Below are positions 26,523 through 35,817 of a DNA stretch of 64,000 nt, in pieces. Position 1 is the first letter of the stretch, and the number at the start of each line of letters is the position of its first letter. Location: assembly GCA_030427865.1 (NCBI GenBank), contig JAUICK010000007.1, positions 1 to 64,000 of the forward strand. The letters are read 5' to 3'. The translations under genes and the position numbers were made by a program. This stretch comes from Bacteroidia bacterium. GTDB taxonomy: Bacteria; Bacteroidota; Bacteroidia; Flavobacteriales; Flavobacteriaceae. The notes beneath the pieces are model-generated. The model did no database searches, was not told the origin of the DNA, and saw only the letters and a program-made list of their open reading frames with translations.

Positions 26523-29333
26523 TTGAGAAATTGCTTTCACATACTGCTTTATTTTTTGCTTGTATCTACTTATGGGTTTTCTCAGCAAAATGCTATTAAT
26601 ATAAAATCTGAATTAGATACTGAAAAAGATGTATTAAAAATTCAACAAGAAATAATTTACCACAATAATTCTGATTCAGTTTTAACAAGCATTTTTCTAC
26701 ACAATTGGGCTAACAGTTATAGAGACAGAAAAACACCACTCTCTAAAAGATTTATAGAAGATTTTAGAAAAGATTTGTATTTTTCTAAAAAAGAAGATTT
26801 GGGCTACTCAAAAGTTAAAACACTTTCTGTAAATTTCGAAAATGTTAACTTTAAAGAACTGCAAAAACAAGCAGATATTATAGAAGTTAAACTTAACACC
26901 CCATTGCAACCAAAAGAAAAAGTTAATATATCAATTACATATATAGTTAAAATCCCCAATGCAAAATTCACCAATTATGGTAAAACTAAAAACGGTTACC
27001 ATTTAAGATATTGGTATATTACTCCTGCTGTTTTCGATAAAGGTTGGCATTTAATGAGTAATTTGAACTTAGATGATTTGTATGAATCTAACACTGACTT
27101 TAAAATTAATTTATCTATACCCAAAGAATATACTTTAGAATCTAATTTATATCAATACGAAACAAAAAAAGAAACCCAAAATAACTATTACATTGTTGGC
27201 AGTAATAAAACAGATATTATTTTAGGCATAAATAAAAAACCCCAATTAAAAACTTACACCACCAAAACAGTTACGGTTTATACAGATATATTTTCTAAAG
27301 AATTAGATTTTAATTTAACAACGAGCATTTTAAATAGAGAACTCCTTTTTATTCAAAAATATTTAGGAAAATACCCTCATTTAGAAATATATATTGATAA
27401 AGCAACTCAAAGGAAAAATCCAATTTTTGGATTAAATCAACTCCCAAAATTCTTGCGCCCATTCTCAGACACCTTTAAATGGGATATTACAATGTTTAAG
27501 GCATTAACTAAACGATATATTGAAAATACAATTTTACTTAACAAAAGAAAAGATTACTGGTTAATTGATGGTATTCAAAATTATTTAATGATAGAATATA
27601 TAGAAAAATTTTATCCAGAAATTAAATTACTTGGAAAAGCTTCAGACTCTTGGTTAATAAAAACATTTAACATCTCTAAGTTAGATTTTAATGACAAATA
27701 CCCTTTTATCTACCAATTTACGGCAAGAAAATTTTTAGACCAAGCACTTAACACACCCGCAGATTCTTTATCTAATTTTAACAGAAAAATTGTTAGTAAA
27801 TACAAAGCAGGGTTAGGCTTTAGATTCTTAAAAGGCTATCTAGGAGATAGCATTTTAAACCAAACTATTCAAGAATTTTACCAAAGTAACCAACTAAAAA
27901 TTATTTCAAGTAAAAAGTTTGACACATTACTTTCTTCTAAAACCTCAAAAAATTTAAACTGGTTTTTTACAGATTTTATAAACACCAACAAAAAAATAGA
28001 TCACACCATTAAAGATGTAAAAAAAGAGAAAGATAGTATATCTGTAACAATTAAAAATAAAAGAAACATTACAACGCCTTTAGCCATTTATGCAATTAAA
28101 GACGATAAAGTACAATTAAAAAAATGGGTTTCTAATGTAGATAGTACCAAAATTGTAAAATTTAAAAAAGGAAACTACGATACTTTTGTACTTAACTACG
28201 AAAACCTTTATCCAGAATATAACACCTTAGATAACTGGAAAAAAGTTGATAAAAAAATATTTAATAAACCTATTAAATTTTCTTTTTTAAAAGACGTAGA
28301 CAATCCTAACACTAATCAATTATTCTACCAACCAGACATAAACTATAATTTTTATAACGGATTAATATTGGGGTTAAAACTTCATAATAAACCACTTATA
28401 AAAAGAAATTTCGAATTTAAAGTGGCTCCCTATTATGCTACTAAAAGCAAATCTGTTATTGGGCAATTTTCTCTTCTTTACAATCAATTTTTCGAAAAAA
28501 CTAAGATTTATAAAATAGCATATGGTATTGCTGGCAGCACACTTGATTATGCCCCAAACTTATCTTACAAATCTTTTATCCCTTATATTAATATTATATT
28601 TAAAAGAAAAACCTTAAGAGACGCTACTACAGAGTCTTTAAGAGCTAAATTAGTACATATAGACAAAGAAGTTTCTCCAAACACCCTTAAAACACCACAA
28701 GATAATTACAGTGTTTTTAGCTTAAGTTACAACTATATTAAACCAGATATTATAAAAGAGTTTAGATACAGCTTTAATACCGAGTTTGCCAAAAACTTTT
28801 CGAAAGCAGCTTTAGATGTTAGATTTAGAACATTAACAACTTCAGACACACAATTAGACTTTAGATTCTTTGCAGGTACTTTCTTTAACAATAATACAAC
28901 AGGAAATTACTTTAGCTTTGGATTAGACAGAGCCAATGATTACTTGTTTCAATTAAATTATTTAGGACGTTCTGAAAGTTCTGGTTTTTTTAGCCAACAA
29001 TTTATTATTACAGAAGGAGGCTTCAAATCTATCTTACCAACAAGATTTGCAAATCAATATATGATTTCTACTAATTCTAGCATTGGCTTATGGAAATGGA
29101 TAGAGTTTTATAACGATGTTGCTTTTTTAAAAAATAAAAATCAACCTTTATATTTTGCTTACGAAAACGGAATTCGCTTTAATTTTGTTCATGAAATTTT
29201 AGAAGTTTATTTTCCTCTTTACTCAAACAATGGTTGGGAAGCTACTCAAAAAGCTTATCCTCAAAAAATTAGATTTACATTATCTGCAGATTTAAGTTCA
29301 ATTTACAATTTCTTTAGAAGAGGCTTTTTATAA
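26523..29333 (+). CDS. degenerate M1-type peptidase domain fused to an outer-membrane barrel-like domain
   Basis: A 936-residue protein with a signal peptide (FHILLYFLLVSTYGFSQ) from a TTG start that abuts the previous stop. The N-terminal 450 residues resemble the M1 aminopeptidase family: early beta-domain, then a helical segment with YWLIDGIQNYLMIEYIE near residue 344. The zinc motif HExxH is missing (KALTKRYIENTI stands there) and the following Glu is Asp. From about residue 600 the protein alternates short beta-like strands (FYNGLILGLKLHN, FEFKVAPYYATKS) and ends in Phe-rich strands, as in outer-membrane barrels. I infer a surface-linked pseudoenzyme; function unknown. Confidence 0.6.
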   Translation: MRNCFHILLYFLLVSTYGFSQQNAINIKSELDTEKDVLKIQQEIIYHNNSDSVLTSIFLHNWANSYRDRKTPLSKRFIEDFRKDLYFSKKEDLGYSKVKTLSVNFENVNFKELQKQADIIEVKLNTPLQPKEKVNISITYIVKIPNAKFTNYGKTKNGYHLRYWYITPAVFDKGWHLMSNLNLDDLYESNTDFKINLSIPKEYTLESNLYQYETKKETQNNYYIVGSNKTDIILGINKKPQLKTYTTKTVTVYTDIFSKELDFNLTTSILNRELLFIQKYLGKYPHLEIYIDKATQRKNPIFGLNQLPKFLRPFSDTFKWDITMFKALTKRYIENTILLNKRKDYWLIDGIQNYLMIEYIEKFYPEIKLLGKASDSWLIKTFNISKLDFNDKYPFIYQFTARKFLDQALNTPADSLSNFNRKIVSKYKAGLGFRFLKGYLGDSILNQTIQEFYQSNQLKIISSKKFDTLLSSKTSKNLNWFFTDFINTNKKIDHTIKDVKKEKDSISVTIKNKRNITTPLAIYAIKDDKVQLKKWVSNVDSTKIVKFKKGNYDTFVLNYENLYPEYNTLDNWKKVDKKIFNKPIKFSFLKDVDNPNTNQLFYQPDINYNFYNGLILGLKLHNKPLIKRNFEFKVAPYYATKSKSVIGQFSLLYNQFFEKTKIYKIAYGIAGSTLDYAPNLSYKSFIPYINIIFKRKTLRDATTESLRAKLVHIDKEVSPNTLKTPQDNYSVFSLSYNYIKPDIIKEFRYSFNTEFAKNFSKAALDVRFRTLTTSDTQLDFRFFAGTFFNNNTTGNYFSFGLDRANDYLFQLNYLGRSESSGFFSQQFIITEGGFKSILPTRFANQYMISTNSSIGLWKWIEFYNDVAFLKNKNQPLYFAYENGIRFNFVHEILEVYFPLYSNNGWEATQKAYPQKIRFTLSADLSSIYNFFRRGFL

Positions 29334-29447
29334 AATTCTAACAAAAATTCTATTTTTGTGATATTATTAACAAAAAGCTTATTTTTTATTCTTTTTTTAC
29401 CATATTCTTAACTATATAAGATATTTTTAAATATCAATTAAAAAAAC

Positions 29448-29455
29448 TATCTTTG
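29448..29455 (+). promoter_or_regulatory. promoter -7 element of the fused E1 gene
   Basis: TATCTTTG matches TAnnTTTG exactly. The predicted start near 29462 leaves a leader of about 15 bases to the ATG at 29477, and argues against an upstream TTG as start codon. Confidence 0.65.
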
Positions 29456-29476
29456 CAAAAAGTAAAAAAACTAACT

Positions 29477-31930
29477 ATGTTGCAAAAAACAGCTGCCTCA
29501 AATTCTCAAGAAATTACATTCAATGACTTTAAAGAGGAAGTTCTTAATGATTATAAGATTGCAAAAATTAGTAGAGAATGTAGTTTATTAGGTCGTAGAG
29601 AAGTTTTAACCGGTAAAGCTAAATTTGGAATTTTCGGAGACGGAAAAGAAGTTCCTCAATTAGCTATGGCTAAAGCATTTAAAATTGGAGATTTTAGATC
29701 TGGATATTACAGAGATCAAACTTTTATGATGGCTATAGGCGAATTAACTGCTCAACAATTTTTTGCAGGTTTATATGCTCATACAGACATTGAAGCAGAT
29801 CCAATGTCTGCGGGTAGGCAAATGGGAGGGCATTTTGCTACACACAGTTTACATGACGATGGTACTTGGAAAAATTTAACCAAACAATACAATTCAAGCT
29901 CAGATATTTCTCCAACTGCAGGTCAAATGCCTCGTCTATTAGGGCTTGCTCAGGCATCAAAAATATATAGAAACGAAAAAAGTGTTCAGCACAAAACTAA
30001 TTTTTCTGTAAATGGTAATGAAGTTGCTTGGGGAACAATTGGAAATGCAAGTACAAGCGAAGGATTATTTTTTGAAACCATTAACGCTGCTGGAGTACTA
30101 CAAGTACCAATGGTTATGAGCGTTTGGGATGATGAATATGGAATTTCGGTACATGCAAAATATCAAACAACAAAAGAAAGTATTTCAGAAATTTTAAAAG
30201 GATTTCAGAGAGATTCTCACAATAATGGTTTTGAAATTTTTGTTGTTAACGGTTGGGATTATGTACAATTAATAGACACCTACAACAAAGCTGCAAAAAT
30301 TGCAAGAGAAGAGCATGTGCCAGTTTTAATTCATGTTAAAGAATTAACACAACCCCAAGGACATTCTACATCTGGATCTCATGAAAGATATAAGCAAAAA
30401 GAAAGATTAAATTGGGAAAAGGAAAATGATTGCATTACTAAAATGCGAAAGTGGATATTAGATTTTGAATTAGAAACCGAATCTGGTGAAATCTTACGTT
30501 TTGTAGATTCTGAAGAAGAAATCATTCTATTAGAAAAAGAAGCTAAAAAAGAAGTTGTAAATGCCAAAAGAAATGCTTGGAATGCATACATAAACGACAT
30601 AAAAACAGAACTAAATACAGCCTCTCAAATTTTAGAAAAAATTACCACCAAAAGTAAAAACAGTGTTTTTATCTCTAAGTTTAGAGAAGATTTATTAACA
30701 ATTGCAGAACCAAGCAGAAAAGACGTTTTGTCTATTGCCAGAAAATCTCTTCGTTATTTAAAAGATGAAAATTTTGCAGAAAAAGTTTTACTACAAAACT
30801 TCATTAAAAATTCACTTAAAAAGGGGTTAGAAAAATACTCATCTCATTTATACAGCGAGTCTAATTTAAACGCATTAAATATTACCGCTAATGCACCTGT
30901 GTATGCTAAAAACAAAGCATTAGTAGATGCAAGAATTATTATGAGAGATAATTTTGATGCTATTCTAAAAAAACACTCAGATGTTGTAATTTTTGGTGAA
31001 GATGCAGGTTATATTGGAGATGTAAACCAAGGCTTAGAAGGTCTTCAAGAAAAATACGGTAATATTCGTGTTTCTGATACCGGAATAAGAGAAGCAACTA
31101 TTATTGGACAAGGAATTGGTTTAGCTATGCGTGGATTAAGACCAATTGCAGAAATACAATATTTAGACTACTTGTTATATGCTCTTCAAATTATGAGCGA
31201 CGATTTGGCTACTCTTCATTACAGAACTTTTGGAAAACAAAAAGCGCCACTTATTATAAGAACTCGTGGACATCGTTTAGAAGGTATTTGGCATGCTGGA
31301 TCACCTATGGGCGGAATCATAAATAATGTTAGAGGAATGCATGTTTTAGTACCAAGAAACATGACCAAAGCTGCTGGTTTTTACAACACATTACTAGAGG
31401 CTGATGAACCTGCATTAGTTATAGAATGCTTAAACGGATATAGACTCAAAGAAGAATTACCTTTAAATTTAGGCGATTTTAAAACACCTATTGGAATTGT
31501 AGAAACAGTAAAAGAAGGTTCAGATATTACAGTTGTTTCTTATGGTTCTACACTTAGAATTGTACAAGATGTTGCCAAAGAATTACAACAAGTTGGTATA
31601 GATATAGAAATTTTAGATGCGCAAAGTTTATTACCTTTTGACATAAACAACGACTGTGTAAAAAGTCTTCAAAAAACAAATAAATTACTAATTGTAGACG
31701 AAGATGTTCCTGGAGGAGCTTCAGCTTATTTACTACAAGAAATTTTAGAAAAACAAAACGGATATGTTTATTTAGACAGTAAACCTTCTACGCTAACTTC
31801 TAAAGCTCATAGACCTGCTTACGGAACAGATGGCGATTATTTTTCTAAACCATCTGCTGAAGATATTTTTGAAAAAATTTATGAAATTATGCACGAATTT
31901 AATCCATCAAAATACAAGAGTCTATACTAA
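29477..31930 (+). CDS. branched-chain 2-oxoacid dehydrogenase E1, fused alpha and beta
   Basis: An 817-residue thiamine-diphosphate enzyme combining E1-alpha (about residues 1-440) and E1-beta (about 470-817) in one chain, as is common in Flavobacteriia. The alpha half has GQMPRLLGLAQASK, the cofactor site GNASTSEGLFFE and VWDDEYGISVHAK. The beta half has VVIFGEDAGYIGDVNQGLEG, RGHRLEGIWHAGSPMGG and DEDVPGGASAYLLQ. It decarboxylates branched 2-oxoacids from Val, Leu and Ile. E2 and E3 are not in this window. An in-frame TTG 24 bases upstream lies inside the promoter, so ATG 29477 is chosen. An intrinsic terminator follows. Confidence 0.93.
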   Translation: MLQKTAASNSQEITFNDFKEEVLNDYKIAKISRECSLLGRREVLTGKAKFGIFGDGKEVPQLAMAKAFKIGDFRSGYYRDQTFMMAIGELTAQQFFAGLYAHTDIEADPMSAGRQMGGHFATHSLHDDGTWKNLTKQYNSSSDISPTAGQMPRLLGLAQASKIYRNEKSVQHKTNFSVNGNEVAWGTIGNASTSEGLFFETINAAGVLQVPMVMSVWDDEYGISVHAKYQTTKESISEILKGFQRDSHNNGFEIFVVNGWDYVQLIDTYNKAAKIAREEHVPVLIHVKELTQPQGHSTSGSHERYKQKERLNWEKENDCITKMRKWILDFELETESGEILRFVDSEEEIILLEKEAKKEVVNAKRNAWNAYINDIKTELNTASQILEKITTKSKNSVFISKFREDLLTIAEPSRKDVLSIARKSLRYLKDENFAEKVLLQNFIKNSLKKGLEKYSSHLYSESNLNALNITANAPVYAKNKALVDARIIMRDNFDAILKKHSDVVIFGEDAGYIGDVNQGLEGLQEKYGNIRVSDTGIREATIIGQGIGLAMRGLRPIAEIQYLDYLLYALQIMSDDLATLHYRTFGKQKAPLIIRTRGHRLEGIWHAGSPMGGIINNVRGMHVLVPRNMTKAAGFYNTLLEADEPALVIECLNGYRLKEELPLNLGDFKTPIGIVETVKEGSDITVVSYGSTLRIVQDVAKELQQVGIDIEILDAQSLLPFDINNDCVKSLQKTNKLLIVDEDVPGGASAYLLQEILEKQNGYVYLDSKPSTLTSKAHRPAYGTDGDYFSKPSAEDIFEKIYEIMHEFNPSKYKSLY

Positions 31931-31954
31931 AACTAAATCTTAATAGATATACAA

Positions 31955-31989
31955 ACGCTCAAGATAATATGCCTTGAGTGTTTTTTTTT
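31955..31989 (+). terminator. terminator of the fused E1 gene
   Basis: ACGCTCAAG and CTTGAGTGT form a 9-bp stem with one G-U pair and a 9-base loop, followed by nine T residues. It is 24 bases past the stop. Confidence 0.85.
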
Positions 31990-32060
31990 AACAAAACAAT
32001 AAGAAGCAATAAAAACACTTTCTTTATTTTAGAGGCAAACTAATCAATAGCTAATTTCGT

Positions 32061-34493
32061 ATGAAAAAAATAGTTCTCTTTTCATTAATCGCCTCTTTTA
32101 TATTACCAATTTCTATAAAAGCTCAAAGAAAAAAATCTAAAGACAAAAAAATAGAGCCAAATACTCTAAAATCTAGAAAAACCACTAAACCAAAATATTC
32201 AGATTTTGTTAATAAAAACACAAAAACCGATAATGGGTTATTCAAAGTACATTATTCAAAAGAAAAATACGTTTACGAAATTCCGAATTCTTATTTAGGT
32301 AAAGAAATGTTACTGGTAACCAGATTAAAAGATATTCCTTCTAATTTAGGTGGTGGCTATGTAAATGCTGGTTCTAAAATAAATACCCAAGTTGTAGTTT
32401 GGGAGCATTTTAAAAATAAAATTTTACTCAAAGTAAAATCCTATAATGCTGTTGCTAACGACTCTTTACCTATTTTTAAATCAGTAAAATCTAACAATTT
32501 AGAACCTATCATATATTCTTTTGATATTAAAACTCACAATACAGACTCTACAGCTGTTTTGGTTGATGTAACAAAATTCTTTTCAACAGATGTAAAAGCC
32601 ATTACCGGATTGCCTTCATTTTTTAGAAAAAGATATAAAGTTAGAAGATTAGATGCCTCTAGAAGTTTTATCAACTCCATTAAAAGTTATCCAAAAAATA
32701 TAGAAGTTGTACAAGATTTTACTTTTGATGCTGATGCACCTCCAAGCAATCAAAGTACAAATACCATTACAATACGCATCAATCAATCTATGATTTTGCT
32801 ACCAGAAAAACCAATGATGCCAAGAATTTACGACAAAAGAGTTGGGTATTTTTCTGTCGGAAATGTAGATTATAGCTCAGAAGCCTTAAAAGCAGACGAC
32901 AAAAGATTTATAAGACGTTGGCGATTAGAACCAAAAGATATAGAAGCCTATAAAAGAGGCGAACTAGTTGAGCCCAAAAAACCAATTGTATATTATTTAG
33001 ATCCAGCAACTCCAAAAAAATTAAGAAAATTCATAAAACAAGGAGTAGATGATTGGGCAAAAGTTTTTGAAACTGCTGGTTTTAAAAATGCTATTATGGC
33101 AAAAATGCCACCAACTAAAGAAGAAAACCCAGACTTTAGTATGGAAGACATCCGTTATTCTTCTATAAGATATGTAGCAAGTACTACAAGAAATGCTATG
33201 GGACCAAGTGTTTCTGATCCACGTTCTGGAGAAATTATAGAAAGCGATATTATTTGGTATCACAATCATTTACGCTCTTACAGAAATAGATATTTATTAG
33301 AAACTGCCGCTGCAAATCCTTCTGCAAGAACTTTAGACACACCAGCTGAAGAAATTGGAGAAATGATGAGAATGGTAATTTCTCACGAAATTGGCCACGC
33401 ATTAGGATTACCCCATAATATGGCTGCAAGTTATGCCTACCCTGTAGACTCTCTTCGTTCTGGAAGTTTTACTCAAAAATACGGAATAGCAGCAACTATT
33501 ATGGATTATGCCCGTTATAATTATGTAGCTCAACCAGGAGATAAAAACATTCGTTTTATTCGCCAATTAGGACCTTACGATCACTATTCTATCAATTGGG
33601 GATATCGAGTTATACCAAATGCAAACACACCAGAAGATGAAGTAAAAACTTTAGATAAATGGATTGAAGATAAAGCCGATAATCCAATGTATAAATTTGG
33701 ATTTCAAAGAAGAGGTGGTTTCGACCCAGAATCTCAAACAGAAGATATTGGTAACGACCATGTAAAAGCAAGTACTTACGGACTTAAAAACTTAAAAATT
33801 GTTGCTAAAAACCTACCCAATTGGACATCTAACCAAACTAACAATTATGGTGACTTAGCTGAATTATATGGAGAAATGATGAGTGTTTGGGGTAGATATG
33901 TTGGGCATGTTATAAGTAATGTTGGCGGTGTTTTTGAATACAATAAAAAACCAAGTCAAACTGGCGCAGTATATATACCAATGTCAAAAAACAAACAAAA
34001 AGAATCTATAGCTTGGTTGCATAAAAATGCTTTTGAAACTCAAAATTGGTTGTTAGATAAGAATATTTTAAATAAAATTGATGAGGCAGGTTATGCGGAT
34101 TTTATGCTACGTTATCAAAACAGATTTTTATCTCAATTGATTAATACTAATAGAATCAAAAGAATGATTGATACAGAAACCATAAATAAAAAATCATACA
34201 CCGCTTATGAAATGATGCGTGATTTACGTAAAGGAATCTTTAGTGAGGTTAACATCACAAAAAATATAGATGTAAATAGAAGGAATCTACAAAAAGCTTT
34301 TATAGATAGAATTGGTTTATTATTAGAAGACAAATCTGCAAAAAATTCTGATGTTATTTCTATTGCAAAAGGAGAATTATCTACCCTAAAATACTTAGTT
34401 AATAACGCCAGCAAAAGAGCTATAAATACAATAACTAAATATCATTATAAAGATATTGTTTCAAGAATTAATAATATTTTAGAACCAAAGTAA
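32061..34493 (+). CDS. secreted zinc-dependent metalloprotease (DUF5117/DUF5118 type)
   Basis: An 810-residue protein with a signal peptide (IVLFSLIASFILPISIKAQ). A DUF5118-like strand and a DUF5117-like domain (FKVHYSKEKYVYEIP ... LLVTRLKDIPSNLGGGYVNAG) precede the protease domain. The metzincin-type zinc motif HEIGHALGLPHNMAAS is near residue 441 and is followed by a Met-turn-like TIMDYARYNY. Residues after 560 include DPESQTEDIGNDHVKAS. The family is common in Bacteroidota, is exported, and has poorly known substrates. Its transcript appears to end at a hairpin inside the convergent DUF2851 gene, since only 4 bases separate the two stops. Confidence 0.88.
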   Translation: MKKIVLFSLIASFILPISIKAQRKKSKDKKIEPNTLKSRKTTKPKYSDFVNKNTKTDNGLFKVHYSKEKYVYEIPNSYLGKEMLLVTRLKDIPSNLGGGYVNAGSKINTQVVVWEHFKNKILLKVKSYNAVANDSLPIFKSVKSNNLEPIIYSFDIKTHNTDSTAVLVDVTKFFSTDVKAITGLPSFFRKRYKVRRLDASRSFINSIKSYPKNIEVVQDFTFDADAPPSNQSTNTITIRINQSMILLPEKPMMPRIYDKRVGYFSVGNVDYSSEALKADDKRFIRRWRLEPKDIEAYKRGELVEPKKPIVYYLDPATPKKLRKFIKQGVDDWAKVFETAGFKNAIMAKMPPTKEENPDFSMEDIRYSSIRYVASTTRNAMGPSVSDPRSGEIIESDIIWYHNHLRSYRNRYLLETAAANPSARTLDTPAEEIGEMMRMVISHEIGHALGLPHNMAASYAYPVDSLRSGSFTQKYGIAATIMDYARYNYVAQPGDKNIRFIRQLGPYDHYSINWGYRVIPNANTPEDEVKTLDKWIEDKADNPMYKFGFQRRGGFDPESQTEDIGNDHVKASTYGLKNLKIVAKNLPNWTSNQTNNYGDLAELYGEMMSVWGRYVGHVISNVGGVFEYNKKPSQTGAVYIPMSKNKQKESIAWLHKNAFETQNWLLDKNILNKIDEAGYADFMLRYQNRFLSQLINTNRIKRMIDTETINKKSYTAYEMMRDLRKGIFSEVNITKNIDVNRRNLQKAFIDRIGLLLEDKSAKNSDVISIAKGELSTLKYLVNNASKRAINTITKYHYKDIVSRINNILEPK

Positions 34494-34497
34494 GTAA

Positions 34498-35769
34498 TTA
34501 TTTATTCAATAATTGAACACCTATTGCACAATACAAACATCTTTTCTTTGTGCAATAGTTGTTTTTTAACTCTAATAGAGCTTGTGTGTCGTATCCATTT
34601 TCCGATTTAACACCAATATTTTTAAATTTAGAAACAATACTGTTTTTTTCTGCTTTTATGTTTCGAATAACGCCTAAAAAATCAGCAGCATCTATTTCGC
34701 TTTTACGCTGATAATACAAGAACTTTAATGGCATTATAGTATTAATTATCAGCAAATCAACAAAAGATTGAGTTATTTTTTTTGTGGATGATTTTGAAGT
34801 TTTATCAAATGTAAAATGCGTTTTCCAAAACGGATTTACAGAAACATGAAACAAAACGTAAAAATCTTGTAAAGAAGTTATTTCTAAGATTTTAGAAAAC
34901 AAGTTTTGATGTTGATGATACAAACCCACCAATTGAGCGATTCTTATCGTAGGAAAATTATGAGGTCGCATTCTAAAAAAAGAAAACACATTTTTAGAAA
35001 TTGGTGTTATATTATATTTATGCTTCAAATACTCATATTCGTTTTGCAATTGTAAATAATACTCATCTTCAATTACTTCTTCTAAAAACCCAGCTTGTCC
35101 AAACAATAATGCCGACAGTTGATTTTCATCAAACCTAACTTTTCTTAAAATTGCATAATCGATAGATTTTGCGAACCTAAAAAACGCCTCACCATTAACT
35201 TTTAAGCCAAAATTCTTTACCAATAATTGAAATAAAACAGCTTCAAAATCATTTTTATTTTCTTCTAATACTAATTTCATTTCATCAGATTTACGTTCTA
35301 ATCGCTCAAAAAACAAACGCTCTTTCCAATGAGTAAAAATAAATGCATCTACAGTAGTAATTTCCTTTTCACAAGGAATCCAACGTTGTTGTTTAGAAAA
35401 TAGGTTCTTATAATTCTGTAGTGCAGATTTTACAACAACATCTTTTATAACTAATGTTGGCATAGGCGCATTGTTTTTCATAAAAACAGTTACATCGTCT
35501 TCCCAAACAACATGTAAAATTACGGCATCATAATTTTTATCTACTTCATGAAAATGAGCATACCAATCAGATGATTTTAAATGAATCTCTACATTACCAA
35601 CCCATAATTGGTTTTTTATTTTTAATTGAGCATTTAAAAAATCAGGTCCTGAATTTTTATTATGTGTTCCAGTGTTAAGAACTAAAATTTCTTCATTTTT
35701 TGTTGTAATTAATTTTTTAGAAGCAAATAACTTATACTGCCAAACATAATGTAAAAAATCTTCTTTCAT
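34498..35769 (-). CDS. DUF2851 family protein
   Basis: A 423-residue soluble protein of the DUF2851 family, known mainly from Bacteroidota and without assigned function. Family segments are EDFLHYVWQYKLF, SGPDFLNAQLKI, WVGNVEIHLKSSDWYAH and RMRPHNFPTIRIAQL. The C-terminus contains a CLYC pair (KKRCLYCAIGVQLLNK). The spacing of HLKSSDWYAH with later acidic residues hints at a nuclease-like core, but that is speculation. The gene is convergent with the metalloprotease. Its 3' end encodes, in antisense, a perfect terminator-like inverted repeat. Confidence 0.85.
   Translation of the reverse strand: MKEDFLHYVWQYKLFASKKLITTKNEEILVLNTGTHNKNSGPDFLNAQLKIKNQLWVGNVEIHLKSSDWYAHFHEVDKNYDAVILHVVWEDDVTVFMKNNAPMPTLVIKDVVVKSALQNYKNLFSKQQRWIPCEKEITTVDAFIFTHWKERLFFERLERKSDEMKLVLEENKNDFEAVLFQLLVKNFGLKVNGEAFFRFAKSIDYAILRKVRFDENQLSALLFGQAGFLEEVIEDEYYLQLQNEYEYLKHKYNITPISKNVFSFFRMRPHNFPTIRIAQLVGLYHQHQNLFSKILEITSLQDFYVLFHVSVNPFWKTHFTFDKTSKSSTKKITQSFVDLLIINTIMPLKFLYYQRKSEIDAADFLGVIRNIKAEKNSIVSKFKNIGVKSENGYDTQALLELKNNYCTKKRCLYCAIGVQLLNK
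34521..34568 (+). terminator. terminator for the metalloprotease gene, embedded in the DUF2851 coding region
   Basis: CTATTGCACAA (34521-34531) and TTGTGCAATAG (34548-34558) are a perfect 11-bp inverted repeat with a 16-base loop. On the plus strand it is followed by TTGTTTTTTA. It lies 28 bases past the plus-strand metalloprotease stop. No U-run follows on the minus strand. Confidence 0.75.
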
Positions 35770-35817
35770 TGCAAATTAAATAATGTAATTTCATCTTTTT
35801 TTTTCGACTCTTAATTT

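Noticed and set aside
29453..29476. Upstream TTG start for the fused E1 gene
   Set aside because: That codon lies within the -7 promoter element, so it would not be in the mRNA.
30379..30600. 73-codon minus-strand frame inside the fused E1 gene
   Set aside because: Antisense to a conserved enzyme, with no signal supporting expression.
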